From assembly GCF_037975245.1 (NCBI RefSeq), contig NC_092577.1, positions 31,990,398-32,054,397 of the forward strand: a DNA stretch of 64,000 bases, in the 5' to 3' direction. Positions 1-12,527 of this stretch are shown here, piece after piece. The stretch is from Apostichopus japonicus (taxonomy: Eukaryota > Echinodermata > Holothuroidea > Aspidochirotida > Stichopodidae). The notes beneath the pieces are model-generated. The model saw only the letters and a program-made list of their open reading frames with translations, had not been told where the DNA came from and made no database searches. Both the position numbers and the translations under genes were made by a program. Positions within the stretch are counted from its first letter, which is position 1. Each line of letters begins with the position of its first letter.

Positions 1-50
1 TATAAAAAGCAAATATTATGATGATTATTATTATTTACCCATGTTCTCAG

Positions 51-1258
51 GTTGGAGTCTCTGACGTTATGAGCAAATCTTTGGGTAAGCTGACCGTGAA
101 AGCCTCGTCCGTCGTAGGCCGGGAAGACGACGAAACTCTGGCCAGCAATCAAGCATTTGCTGCCACTAAGGATGAGTAAGTATCTGTCCGACACTAACAA
201 CAACTGTAAAACAGAGCTTTAAAAGTTTCGTTTTGGATTTAATTTGTCTCAATGTAGTGGTACCAACTGTTGAAGGAGTGGTACCTGAAAAAACCTTATC
301 TTTTCCACCAAAATCACACCAGGAAGGATGAAGTAACATTATATCCTCAACTGAATCAATAAAACATGATGTAAGAATTGTTGGGACACAATTTTCTGTA
401 TAGGATTAAAGAGTTTGAGAACTAGGAAATCAATATGATGTTGAAAAAAGAAATTACAAACTATTTTAGTAATACTAGGAGATTACTTTGATATGCACCT
501 TTTTCACTAGATGAAATTTTGTCAAGATGAAAACTTATTGACAGACAGAGGCAGAAATGTCCAGCCTTTTTTCGGCGATGAGGTCATTTCTGTTTATAAA
601 CTGTCGTACATTAACTCGTCCTCTTTTTTGTCTGGTCTTTCGTGAAACTATCGAAAGAACCTCTTTCCTAAAGAGGAACATTTATTGAAGTGACAGTTGC
701 AAACTGCAATTAATGTGGCTTAATTAAAAGAACTGGTCAAGTTGCAACACTGATCCACTTAGCAAATACTGACAACTGTAATCTGTTAACAATTGTTTCT
801 TCATTAAAATCTGGAGGTCGGATTGCAAACTTAAATCCTTCTGATTTGGTAAAAGTTGTTAAAACAAGGCAGTTGTAGTAGTCAACTGCAATGATTATCA
901 TGTGGGTGTGGTACCCCCTTATTCTCCCCTCCAGGTGGCAATGACACCACCACTGAACATTTGTCACCCCCCCCAATCATCCCCCTCCATCTCAAAATTC
1001 AATGGGTTCAACGTTTGTGTGGAAGTTTTGAAGGTTTTGAAGTTTGTCTCTCTTAAAATACTATGGTAACTGTGAACAAGAAATGACTATACATCTTTGC
1101 ACTTTTAAACATGCAATTTGCTCTTTTATGCGAAGCCTTTTGCCATGCGATTTACCGAATGACTTATTCCCTCCGTCGGATATCTGGATTGGTTTTCCTT
1201 ATGGAAGGATTGGTTCTCTTGAGCTAGGTCAATTCACATTTAGTGTGCATATATATAT

Positions 1259-1293
<35 letters not shown>

Positions 1294-4200
1294 TATATAT
1301 ATATATATATATATACATATATATAACTGATCACATAATGAGTTGGAAAATCCAGAACAGTGAAAAAAATGGGCCTCCGACTTTATGTGCTGACACCCTA
1401 ACCACTAGGCGATGGATGCTGATTGTATGTCCAGAGGTTTGAAACCGGTAAGGAAGGTCGTAACTCCACTGTAGGCGTTTGTCACCTGTATCGAACAATA
1501 CTAGTTCTGTTTTGGTGACATATTTGCCTCCCTCTAGAGATCAAACATGATACTAACCAACTCGATATATATATATATGTCTATATATATGTATACATAT
1601 ATATAAATACTAGTGAGATGAAGCCTGTAAGAAATGATTTTATTTCCATTCATTCTCAGAACCATTTATCAACTGGACTTGATGAAATCTAAGCCATCCC
1701 CCGGCTTTTACATCATCCAGCTGGCTGCTGCAGCGGCAGGTGGGAAGCCCGCCCCACATCTCATAGGCCTGACGGACGGAGAAGTTACCGTCAAAGTGAC
1801 TACGCAGGTGTCCATATCAAATGTGGAGATTTCGGTCGTCGACCGCGAGCAGTCCATCACAGCTAAAACTGTCAAGTAGGTTAAAAACAGAATTATTTTA
1901 GTAATACTAGGAGATTACTCTGATATGCACCTTTTGCATAAGATGAAATTTTGTCAAGATTAAACTTATCGACAGACAGAGGCAGAAATGTCCAGCCTAT
2001 TTTCGGCGATGAGGTCATTTCTGTTTATAAACTGTCGTACATTAACTCGTCCTCTTTTTTGTCTGGTCTTTCGTGAACTATCGGAAGAACCTCTTTCCTG
2101 AAGAGGAACATTTATTAAAGTGACAGTTGCAAACTGCAATTTTTATGGCCTAATTAAAAGAACTGGTCAAGTTGCAATGTCAGCCCCTACCCCCCCCCCA
2201 AAAAAAAAAAAAATAGAGGAGGTGCTCTTTTGTGATTGCCAGAAGGGAAGTATATATATACTTTCTTATCATAAAAGGAGATGTTAGCTAGTACTACCAT
2301 TCGTAAGAATATCAAATTCAGCTTTATAAGTAGAAGTAGCTCCAGGTCATAAGAATCAACAGTCATTACCATTGCCACAATATGCACTCTGTGCTAATAT
2401 TTACGTATCATTAAAATGTGCTTCATTAATATGCAAATCTTTCAACACTAGGTTATCTTATGGTAAGAAGTCATGAATCCTTCTCCGGCCTAGAATTTCA
2501 CAATTTTTAGCAACTTAGCAAAAGTCAACCAGATAAAGTCAAATTCCCACTTGCATTTCCTTGGATGAATACAAAGCAACATTTATTTTGCGCCTTGCAG
2601 AAAGATGCAAAATGCTTATTTCTTTATTGGCAAAGGGTTATAGAGTGTTGAGGCCTGGTTCTAGGTGTAAAAATCTGTCAAATGCTGATGTTTCCTATGA
2701 TTCGCAGTCAGTGTGGTACATAATCAAGTAGTTACATTTAATGTCTTTTGACATCAGGCATCGACCGATCTCTTATTACGCTTTATTTTATCAGGGCGAC
2801 ATTTCCTACAAAATCTAAGTCTACTCTGGATGCTGACGTTCACCAGAATGTGGTCATCAAGTTTACTTTAGCTGATAAATCTGGAGCAGTACTGCAGGCT
2901 CATCAGGTATGTCAGAATTAATTGTGGACTTTCCCAATGCCCCCCCTTCACTCCCCTCCCCCTCCATTCCTCTTCTACCCCCCTCCACACCATTTTTGCC
3001 ATGTGGATAGAGTTGATGTCAACTTGAGAAAATCTCACTTTCCACTGCCATATTTATTCTCCAGAACACCAACGATTCATACATGTGTCAGTTGGATGAT
3101 GCGGCCAGCTTTGAAGGAGTGTTAGTAAACTTTCCATGGGGTACCCCCATTACCCTACCTTCACCCCCATGCTTTCAAGAATGAGACTGTTGTCAACCAT
3201 TGCTTCAAAGTGTCTTCTATTAGAAGTAGTACAAATGTCTCAGACAACAAAGACCACATTTTCTTGTTTCAAAGTGGGTTGGGGGATGTTTGCAACCAGT
3301 TTCATTTTACTTACTTCACACTGCCCTAGCCCCCCTAACCATCCACCCCCTCGCCCTCTTTCAAATGTTAGAGAGGTTGGTAGATATGTAGACCCTTTGT
3401 CCAACTCTCCCCTGTATTAAACATTACTGATTACACATGTAATTTTAATACAAAGTAACACAGAATTCATGGTTAATTCTGTTTGCGACTTCCCACAGAC
3501 CTTTATCCGAGTGTTCAACGTCAAGAGCAATCAAGAGGTCACCTTCACCGCAGATTCGGACAGCGCCGACGTTTATAAATTCACCCTCGACATCGCCGAG
3601 AGTGGCAAAGACTTCTTCAATCAACAATCTGGCAAATACACAGTGGACCTCATCGTAGGAGACGCAATCATCCAGAATCCATTCATTTGGAATGTGGTAA
3701 GGGTAACTGAAATCTTAGGGTCTATAGAGACTTTGTCTCTCGTTTGGGAAGAGGGAAGGAATTGGAACCGGGTATAATAATAATAATAATAACTAAGATT
3801 TATAATGCGCTAATTATAAACAAAATAGTTGTCAAAAGCGCCATACATATAAATATGAATAGAAAGAAAAGCAAAAATAATAATGCAACAATGAAATATA
3901 AATACAAATCAAATTGAAAATTGTTTAGCATAGAGGTAGGTTTTTAGTTTAGATTTGAAAAGTGATTTATTAGGTATACATTTTAAATGGTTTGGGAGGG
4001 AATTCCACAATTTGGGACCAGAAACTGAAAAAGCACGGTTGGCATAAGTAACCCCATTGGTCCTAGGTTCAAGGAGGGTAATAAATTTTGACTGACGGGT
4101 GGCACGCTTTTATTGCTTTACTATTAGAAGTTCTGAAAGATAGTTTGGAGATAAATGGTTATAAATACAATTGTGGATTAAAATAAGGACTTTGAAATGT

Positions 4201-7002
4201 ATACGGAGGCAAGAGGCCTGGGAGTGGTTCAGACTTTTCATAGGTAGCTAATTTGTTGAACAGGCCCTCTGACGTGCACTCATATTTGGAAATAAAGTTA
4301 CTAAAAGTTACAATGAAATAGAGAGACTGTTGGACTGTAAATGAAGTAAAAAGCAAAGATGTAACAACCAAGTGGAAGAATTTTAGGCTGCACAGCCAAC
4401 CGTGAAAAGTAAGGTGAGAAAGCTTTAGGCTGTAGAAATTTTGCAGTATAGACAAACTTACCATCCATTCAATAAGGGGTTGATAAGCGTCTCTATTCGG
4501 AGGGCAGGAAAATGGCTTGCCTCGTAACTTTCCGATGGCTTGTCAAGAAGAGGCAGCTTCGTTGGTAAGCTAAGAATGATCAGGCTTGCATTAACAACAT
4601 TCTTCTCATTTTTTTGGGTAATTTTTGTTGTTGTTACCATCCAGATCGATATCAATCTGAAGTTTCCAGATGTAGGTCAGACAGACGAAGATGACAAGCC
4701 CAGCCAGTACAGCAAGAAGCCCAATCTGGAGCACATGTTCCGTGTCCCAGAGAAGCGCCCTCCTGTGGCCGTCTCCACCGCATTTACAGGATTGGTTCTG
4801 CTGCCTTTAGCTATACTTGTGATCTTGGTAAGTTGAGATCTTATATTATGGTGGATAAAAAATTTAGGGAACACATGACAACTGAAATACTTGTATGCTT
4901 TTTGCTTATTTTTTCCCGCTTCTTTTAAGGGTAGTTGGGGGGGGGTGGGGGGAGGGGATGGTGGTGTAGTCAAGGAGAGGGTTGATCTCTGGGATTTCTG
5001 AGAAAATCTGAGGTCGGGAGACTTCCTTGTCGAGAGCATTTCGTTCGTCATCATATAGCAAAATGCATACCGGTCAAATTGCTACAACAACGCAAACATT
5101 TATTGCAGTTTCTGTACACAGAACCTTTGGCATTTACTATCGATGAAAATCCTTAAACCCTGAGAAAATTGGACCCCCAATCTTGTACTAATCGATATAT
5201 ACAGACCCTCAAAAGCGTTAGGCTTGAGCACCCTGCCAGCCAACCCTGCACTTAGCTCAATCTGGTTCTTATGTAATTTTGATGATGTCTGGCCGAATGC
5301 TCCAACCGGTATTCTTGAACTCCGGTACTAGTAGAAAACTCGGGAGGAATCCTTGGATTATATTAATGTACTCAATGACAGTCTTCCATTGGCACATGTA
5401 GCCTTTCTTGGCAATGATGTGTGGCCATTCCAATCTGTCTGACAACAATCTCCATTTGAGACTGAATAAGCAGGCACATCTCCAGAGGGCGTGCCTCGTC
5501 GGTCTTCATGGAATATTTTCAAGGGAATGCAGTAGTATCGTGATATATATATTCAACAAGAATTTGAGCATGAAAGTTTTAACGAATAAAAAGAAAAACA
5601 AGAAGCACGTTATATCATTTCGCCAAATGTAAAAAAAATAATTGCCATCGTTTTTTGTTACTTTTCTCATTTCCTTACTACAGTGGATAAAGCTCGGTGC
5701 CAACATTAAGAATTTCTCCTTCTCCCTAAGTGCCTTGGGCTTTCACGGCGGTCTTGGAGGTACAACAAACATAAAAACAAAATTGTTGTTTTTGTACACA
5801 TTTTCTTCTTTGTTATTTACTATATTCAGGCCTGATGAGATCGGGGAGGGGGGGCGGGCAGGACTACAGCCCTTGGGCCCAGGATCAATTAAGGGACTTG
5901 AGATTTGATGGAAGGGGCCTGGGAAACTAGGGGATTAAGTAAAGTGTATCCTGATTTTCATGATATACTTGTGAGGAGTGCGAAAAACAGTGTGGTGACA
6001 TTTTCAGACATGGCCTGACCTGTCTATTGGTATCTTTGTATATTTCTTGGAAACTGGGAACTATGCTACATAGGGACTAATCCTTCAATTAAGAGGTATC
6101 CTCTTTTTTTTGTGATGGGGGAGGGAGCAAGAATATGTTAGCGAAAGGATTAGGGGGGAAGGTGGTTGAAGAATGTTAGTGTAGATAGCATATTGGTGTA
6201 GATAGCATCTTGGTGTAGGTAGCATTTTGTACTCTCTCCTACTTCTCGTTCAAGTGGGGTTTTTTTTGGTAATTTGCAACCCAATTTGGATGCTTAGCAA
6301 TAGCAAACTATGATAAAAGAAAAATTTCTGGAGTTATCTTATTAGTTATTGTTCCCTTTTCATTATTTTTTGTTTTCAATTTCCTACAGCCATCTTCGGT
6401 CTTCTTTACTGCTACTGGGCATACTTGACTATGTTTGCGACACTCAGATACCTTGCGGCCATCGGAATTTTTACCTTCTTGTGCGGAAATAGGTTATTGC
6501 GTTCAATTGCCGAGACAAAGTAAGTACCGGCCAAGGTCGGTGTTTTGCTTGACAGAGAGAGAGGTCTTCTTTATGAAAACTGCTAGACTTAAATCTTTAG
6601 AGTCAAATTAAAAGGACACAGTGTCCCACTTTTCAACAGTAGAAATAGTAACCATAATCCAAAAATGATGAAATTTACACATAAACATCACATTTTTGCA
6701 AATAATAAACAATCTTTTTTTATTAAGTCAACGGGCCATAAAAAGTTTTTCGAATTGGACTCAACAGTTAGTAGTTCCAGCAATTTGAACTATCCAAGTT
6801 TTTGCAACGACATGTATCTCTTCGAATATTTATTTTAATGTGCAAAACTGGACTTCTTTAAGTATTAGACCCAGCTTCCACCCCAAAAAACACTTGAAAA
6901 AAAGATTTTGGCTTATCTAGGTCTATGGTTTGAATTAACAATTGTTTGAATGCCTCTGAAATGTTGACCTTTCATCTTTTTGTTTCTTTTTCTAGGAACT
7001 AA
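51..7002 (+). CDS. RPN2: RPN2 (ribophorin II), oligosaccharyltransferase subunit, 3' part
   Basis: Subunit of the ER oligosaccharyltransferase complex, which transfers glycans to asparagines of nascent proteins. Eight exons by GT/AG joins and unbroken phase: 51-175, 1660-1875, 2795-2906, 3499-3696, 4645-4827, 5684-5759, 6390-6519, 6996-7002 (stop TAA 7000-7002). Together they encode 348 residues, about the C-terminal 55% of a protein that is about 630 aa in human; the start is upstream of the window. Recognisable family blocks are VDREQSITAKTVK, HQTFIRVFN, GDAIIQNPFIWNV, FRVPEKRPP, WIKLGANI and GLLYCYWAYLTMF. The lumenal beta-rich part is followed by hydrophobic membrane segments in exons 5-7 (VSTAFTGLVLLPLAILVIL and two more). 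The last exon adds only AsN plus the stop. The gene converges on HDDC2. Exon boundaries are read by eye, without transcript support. Confidence 0.93.
463..747 (+). repeat. RPN2 intronic duplicated segment, copy 1
   Basis: A 285-base segment, beginning ATTTTAGTAATACTAGGAG and ending GAACTGGTCAAGTTGCAA, recurs in the same orientation at 1894-2177 with only scattered differences. Both copies lie in RPN2 introns. No terminal inverted repeat or target duplication was found, so its class is unknown. Confidence 0.85.
1247..1326. repeat. (TA)n microsatellite
   Basis: Nearly pure TA dinucleotides with rare AG interruptions, immediately left of a 224-base inverted-repeat unit. Confidence 0.9.
1340..1563. 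mobile_element. short element embedded in TA microsatellite
   Basis: A 224-base block bounded by GAGTTGG on the left and CCAACTC on the right, with TA repeats on both outer sides (1247-1326 and 1565-1608). On the minus strand it contains GCCTAGTGGTTAGGG (around 1397-1411), resembling a tRNA D-arm/A box, so it may hold a tRNA-derived piece. It looks like a MITE- or SINE-type unit; class not settled. Confidence 0.5.
1894..2177 (+). repeat. RPN2 intronic duplicated segment, copy 2
   Basis: Direct copy of 463-747, starting 18 bases after the second-exon splice donor (1876). High identity suggests a recent duplication or a mobile repeat. Confidence 0.85.
3775..4200 (+). repeat. degenerate dispersed repeat in RPN2 intron
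   Basis: Starts with (ATA)n and TTTATAATGCGC...AAAGCGCC. Around 3980-4080 a broken reading frame gives WFGREFHNLGPETEKARLA. This layout resembles a family of multi-copy repeats in marine invertebrates that I recognise only from general memory. No intact protein is present. Confidence 0.4.
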
Positions 7003-8090
7003 CATAACTGCACCAAACAACAACCAAATAACAGAAGACGCTGGAAACAAGCGTTGGGTGGGGGAGGGGGCGGGGATATCGGTGGGGGTTAAGAGTATTA
7101 TAGTATGTATCATGAACAAAACTTGTATAATTATTACAACAAAATTATGCAATATTGAGGAGTTCTTGAGTGTCACCAACTTGGTTAGAAAGGTGATAAG
7201 TCTATAAAATGTATCAAGCAACAATCTGATACTAGCTGCAATGTGTTCAAGGAACTAAACTAGTTTCAGTAAAAGAAATATTTTGAATTTTTAATGTTTT
7301 GAAGAAGTGTTGATTTAAAGGGATTTTCTGTTTTCTTTGCTTGTTTTTCTTTGGGTGTTCAGTAATTAAATGGTATATAGTGCAGGGTCGCATATTCATC
7401 GTAAACGATAAGTAAAATTTTGAGTCGTTACAAAACTTTGACACCGTCTTATCTGTGTAATCAAAGGACTTTGCCAAAGAGACACATCTATGTTTGTATT
7501 GTGAGTTGTGCTGTTGTTGACTTATGGGATCGTTTTTGAATTTTGCTTGAATTTGAGGGAAAATGCATCATTTGCTCTCTGAAATTTAATACTAATGGCA
7601 GCCCAACATAAATGGAAAGTTTATCAAAAATGCATGAGTTTGGACAGCACGTTTGCAATATGAACTCGTGGAGTCTTCAGAAGTTCGCACCAGTCAGCTC
7701 GGGAAATGATTTCCAAATCGCTAAATATGTTTGTAAAAGTTGTGCTATATTAAGTGTTGAAATATTAAGATGAAGACTTAAGGACATGCACCGATTAAAA
7801 AAATGGCTGAATAATGGAGTCTAATTATTACTTTATGATCGGTGTGGAATACCTTTCAACATAATAGAGAGGGGTGAGTAAAACGTTCATGTCCACCTTT
7901 GTATGCGAGCAACGAAACAGGTTTTCATTGTCTGTTGTTTGGTTCATTCCAGTAGAAATTTGTAATGAAATTTTGAAAGTACTTCAGTAAAAGTGAAAAC
8001 TTATGTAAAGAAATTTTGTATTCTGATCTTTAATGTTACAAAATGTCATGATATTTGGTTGTTGTTTTGTCAGAATAAATTGTAATAATC
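7003..8090 (+). other. RPN2: RPN2 3' UTR with candidate polyadenylation signal
   Basis: No gene is visible here. The stretch follows the RPN2 stop codon. An AATAAA hexamer at 8074-8079, followed by T-rich sequence, is the first good poly(A) signal; others lie at 8342 and 8464. The exact mRNA end is an inference. Confidence 0.5.
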
Positions 8091-8382
8091 AATTTCCTTC
8101 TCATTTGTAATTAATTATCAATTTTCTTCTTCAAGGGGGTAATTATTGTTCCCAATACAAAGCAATTTTTATACTCTTCAGATAATGGTCATCCAATTGA
8201 AAGGTAGTTAGCAATGTTTACAACTGACCTGAGCTCCCCCCTCGCAACGTTTTCAGTATTTTATGATAGCGAAATGCATCAATCCCAAAAGTGGTATGAA
8301 AAAGGTAAATGAAGTATGCATCCTTGTATTCAGTGACACTGAATAAAAGTAGGCTCTGCTGGAATAATTATATTTCATGATA

Positions 8383-8388
8383 TTTATT
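8383..8388 (-). terminator. HDDC2: candidate HDDC2 polyadenylation signal
   Basis: TTTATT on the + strand reads AATAAA on the minus strand, about 430 bases past the HDDC2 stop codon. The RPN2 and HDDC2 mRNA ends therefore approach or overlap each other. Position is inferred from the hexamer only. Confidence 0.35.
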
Positions 8389-8815
8389 TTTTGTAACTCT
8401 TTTCTTGTTGAAATGTCAAAATGTCACTTGTTGATCAAGACAGGTCTTCCACTTACTTTTGACAATAAAATGATAAAGTTCTTATAGGTCATCCGTTTTG
8501 TCTCCAAAATGTTTTGTGGATAACATTGCTTAAAATGGTTTCAAATGTACCTTCATGAAGTGATCTGCAAATGGAGGGGCATAAATATTTATGGATGGGC
8601 TGTAGGATGGATCCAAAATGTTACAAATGACTGGTGTTTCTGTGGGGTCGTTGAATGTGATCCCAAAAACAATGTTTAGAGGTCGGGTGGTGCATTATAC
8701 ACACTGAGAAACGGTATCTTATGAGGGTAGCTGCGGTAAATTAATTTCCCTCAACTATGCCTTCTTGCATTTTTGAGGGCATTCCCAGACCTTGAGAGTC
8801 CAACTCTCATCGTCG

Positions 8816-11800
8816 TCAGCTGATGGCATTATCTCCCTCTCTCTCCTTGTAAAGTTCTTGCACCCATTCCTTCACCTCAGGATGTTGGAACTTTCCTGAG
8901 AGAGATGAAAATTTGTATCGTAATCAGTCGTGCCTCGATCAACGACACAAACCTACCGGCTACTCCCCAAATAATTTTTTTTGGAAAGGAATTGTTATCT
9001 GCAAAGTGCTAACTATAAAAAGAAATATAACCTTCCATATCTAGAGCAAACCGGAATGGGTAAGAACAAAGTTCTAAATAACCCCTTAAATTTCTACAGG
9101 CTTGCTTTAATTCTCACAAAATTCAGACAAGCAAACCAGCATAAGTGGCAAAGCAAAGTGCAGCCATAAACAAAACAAAAATTGACAAAATGAAAGTATA
9201 TTGGTCTGAAAGAAAAAGAGAGAGCTTTGTCAACTTTGTAATTGCTTAATCGTATGTATCTATGTATGTATTTTAGATCCTCCTGCAAGCAGGAACTCGC
9301 GAAGAAGCCATCATTGGCTTATCAAAGCAGCAAGCTGACTGAAGTCAGTCTCTTAGATTCATATTTAACGTCCATGATTATGAATTGTAACTGGACGACA
9401 TACATTAATCTTGGAGTGACTCAATCTCGCTCGGTACCTTATGATAATAACCAGCTACACATGCCACTGAACACTTTATCAATTTATGAGGTAAAAGAAT
9501 GTCTCAATACTAACAACGTTTACTCCCTGAACCTACCTGCTGTACTGTTGAAGAAAGTTTGTAGGTCCCCTTTCCTCTGTTCTTTCTTCTCATACTCGTG
9601 TGCTTGTGCGATCATGTCAAACATGTCGAGGTCCTTCACAAACTTGGCTTCGTTAGTCTGACGAGCCTCGTACTCCTACATGGAATATGAAGAATGTGTG
9701 ATAATACCCGTCAAAGGAGAGTTCCAAATGCAGGCAGTCGATTCGTTCATTTGAACAACTGTGTCAATTTTCTGTACAGACTGAGTAAAGGACCACATAC
9801 TGGTTAAAGGCATTGAAGACTCGCCCCAAACAGCGTGCCATGCTCTGAAAAAGTTAACTTTCCCTTGCTTGCAAGTGAAGTGTTTCTCTTGTCGCTACAA
9901 AATGCAGACAGTAATGAAACGTGATACCTTGTTATCTTTAGCTGGACCTGAGATGTCCATCGCTGTATGGTTTGTACACTGTGCTGTGGGTATTGACCGC
10001 AGCTGTATGTACTGACTGTACACTAGTGTCTAATTACCGACGGTAGCAAGCTGTGTGTGTTTTTTTTCTGAGATCGATGGTGGTGTCTAACAAAGCTGTT
10101 ACACCTCATTCGAAACTAGGTCAGATTCTGGCATTAGACATTTCTTTTTGAGCGAGTCTTCACACCCTTTAAGCATGATAGTGTACTGTACATGTTATTT
10201 CCATGACATACAGATTTCATTAATCTATCTAACTCTAACTAACTCATTTTACTTCTTATTACGACTTACTTTGGCAATGCAAATATCAAGGTGAAAAAAA
10301 AAATAGATATGATAAAATTTCACAAAATTACCTCATAAAGTTGACAGATTTCTAAACCAATTTCCTTTGGCAACAGTGATGTCATTTTGGTGATTGCATC
10401 CTGCAGAAATAAAATGTTAAATGAAATAGACCTGTATTCATTTTGGAAGAAGAAATGTTCTAGAATATATTATAAGAATATATTATAAATTAGGAATTGG
10501 ACAGGATAAAGACATCCATGCATCATGAATGCAGTTCTATTTTCAAATTTAAGAATGCAATAACCAATAAATACTGTCATCAATATAATAAACAGCACAC
10601 GACAAGAATTTTCTCAAAACAAATCATTCATAAACAGGCGCGTAGCCAAGGGGGGGGGCAAAGGGGGCAGCCTCCCCCCCCCTTGAGCATATATATATAT
10701 TTTTTTAATGTTTTTATGATATCGCTAGCATTTTCAAAAGAGAAAGTGCTAAGATGCAACTTACAAGGCCTGGGAAGTGCCATTTCCAGCGCTCTGGGAG
10801 GCATTTTCAGTCAAAATTTTCTAGTATGCTTCGCGCCAACCATGGTGGCGCTACGCTTAGATAGTTTGCAATGCCGAATCTACAGTTTCGCCCCTCCCTT
10901 GGCAAATTCCTGGCTACGCGCCTGTTCATAAATATGCGTAAAAAGTCAGAGAAAGCCATGTGTCCACTCCGAGAATGTTGCATCCAAGCAGACAAGCCTT
11001 GGGAATAGGCTTCTGCTAGCAGATCCAATATTAAAAGATGAAAGAGGTTAGTGCTAACTGTAATTCAGAAGAAAAGGATAGCTGTACCTTTTCTTGCCGA
11101 TGTTTCTCTTCATCACTAATGCCCTGGGATGGAGAAACATCTCCTACAATTGCTTCAGCCAAATCATGAACAATTGCTAACTTCATGCATCTGAAAGAAA
11201 AGTGATTGAATAATTATGAATATTAACATTGCAACCACACATCCCACTGTAAATAGGGACTCAATAAAAAGCATCATATCTGTCAAAATCATCGTTTTAA
11301 ATAATACAGATAATAAACACCACTATCACATTAGTGAAGGCAAAATACTATAATTCTACTTCTTTTTTTGTTGTTGCAAGGAATGAGCCATTAATGAATA
11401 TATGCAAAAATGAATACAATGACAAACATTTGTTTCATAGTACTTTCCCCCACCTCCCCCTCCCACCTCCAACCAAATATTAACATGCTTAAATGTGTTC
11501 ATAGATTTCAACGACCTTTCATTGACCTTGGAAGTACAGTATCCAGGATATATTTCCAAAATACAGCAAATGTTTAACTTGTAACACATTTTGGTGGAGG
11601 AAATACCTTGGTGCCAGTAAAGACATGTCTATTGAAGTATGAACTAGCTTATATGAAAGTATCTGGATGTAATACTGATAATTTTTATTAATTTCCTCAC
11701 CGTTCTTTATTCAAGCCCTCTTTATTAGTAATCAGCATAGTCATGACTGCCATTCTGTACATATGATCAGCCACACTTTCAGGTTCACATACACCATTTT

Positions 11801-12527
11801 CAACCCATCCTGTCCTTTGAGTATCCTGAGGAGGGACATTACACAAACATGAGTATTATGTTTTATAAATAAATTGATTGAAAGCTGCCTGTTGAGTTCA
11901 AAGTGAAGAGAATGAAAGGGCATAGATTATAACACCAATTGTTAGATTGCATCCAACAAGTTCACTCATATAAATGATGCAGCACCTTAAATGTCTATCA
12001 TGCTTGAGAACTATAACAAGTCAATCATGTCACTTGGCGGAAAATGTTGTGAACAGGTCAAAATAATTTAGATCAAAGAAAAGTCAAAGTAAAATCCTCA
12101 AAGTATAATCTTTTTTAGCCTCTAAATATCCCTGCCCTCCTCCACCCCCTCCCCGGCCCTACTTCCACACAATTCCACATTTCTGCCTGCAGAACATAAA
12201 TTTCTGTAAGGGTACTAAGGCTATCTTTTGTAGTCTTGGTCCATATATACGTACTTAGGCATAGTTCTGAACCACTCGGTCTGCAACATTTGCCAAGTTT
12301 GTAACTGCAACAAATTTATCGGGACTGCTAACTATTGTAATTTTGTCCGGAATGGACTATATTCTTATGTACATTATATCCTAACAGTATTCAGTAACAT
12401 ATGCCTAGCTAGCCTAGTACAGTAGTAGTAACACTAGTAACAATTGGGCTAGGCCTACCTTCAGTTTTCCAGTTATGTGAATGAATTGCAAGATGTTGCA
12501 CGTTTGAGATTTGACTCTATCGTCCAT
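8816..12527 (-). CDS. HDDC2: HDDC2, HD-domain 5'-deoxynucleotidase
   Basis: Complete gene of 194 codons (human protein 204). Exons in transcript order: 12527-12459, 11825-11701, 11190-11088, 10400-10332, 9675-9537, 8895-8816 (stop 8818-8816). All joins obey GT/AG and keep frame. The family (with bacterial YfbR and yeast YGK1) removes phosphate from deoxynucleoside monophosphates using a divalent metal. Expected metal ligands are visible: His44 in ADHMYRMAVM, His73-Asp74 in IVHDLAEAIVGD, and Asp139 in EAKFVKDLDMFDM. The C-terminal part, NSTAGKFQHPEV, also fits the family. The start ATG (MDDRVKSQ) was chosen because it is just upstream of the conserved LQF...GKLK block and faces MRPS28. Probably cytosolic or mitochondrial; location is not shown by the sequence. 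Confidence 0.94.
9263..9478 (-). mobile_element. SINE copy, minus strand, in HDDC2 intron 5
   Basis: Reverse-orientation copy of the SINE at 14181-14407. The 3' body (GGATCCTCCTGCAAGCAGGAACTCGCG on the + strand, split here by wording only) and the tail match closely. The tRNA-like head (9420-9478) is more diverged. It ends 59 bases from HDDC2 exon 5. Confidence 0.75.
9808..10168. mobile_element. TTAA-flanked MITE, copy 1
   Basis: A 361-base element between TTAA at 9804-9807 and TTAA at 10169-10172. The ends are inverted repeats, AGGCATTGAAGACTCG and, on the opposite strand, AGGGTGTGAAGACTCG. No coding capacity. TTAA target sites are typical of Kolobok and piggyBac transposons. It lies in an HDDC2 intron. 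A relative in reverse orientation is at 32065-32423. Confidence 0.85.
10635..10924. mobile_element. hAT-like non-autonomous element with 8-bp TSD
   Basis: A 290-base element with ends CAGGCGCGTAGCCAAG and GGCTACGCGCCTG, flanked by a perfect 8-base target duplication TTCATAAA (10627-10634 and 10925-10932). The CAG...CTG ends and 8-bp duplication fit the hAT superfamily. No transposase. Its core (GGAAGTGCCATTTCC...CGCGCCAACCATGGTGGCGC) is shared with elements at 16648 and 62346. It lies in an HDDC2 intron. Confidence 0.9.

Noticed and set aside
3445-3627. 60-residue minus frame
   Set aside because: Antisense of the RPN2 exon at 3499-3696.
5830-5930. Possible extra RPN2 exon
   Set aside because: G-rich repeat-like sequence after a good donor at 5760; the flanking exons join in frame without it.
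9242-9661. 139-residue plus-strand frame
   Set aside because: Antisense of a SINE copy plus HDDC2 exon 5; the minus strand is the real coding strand.
10497-10931. 144-residue frame
   Set aside because: Runs through the 290-bp hAT-like element in an HDDC2 intron; no similarity.
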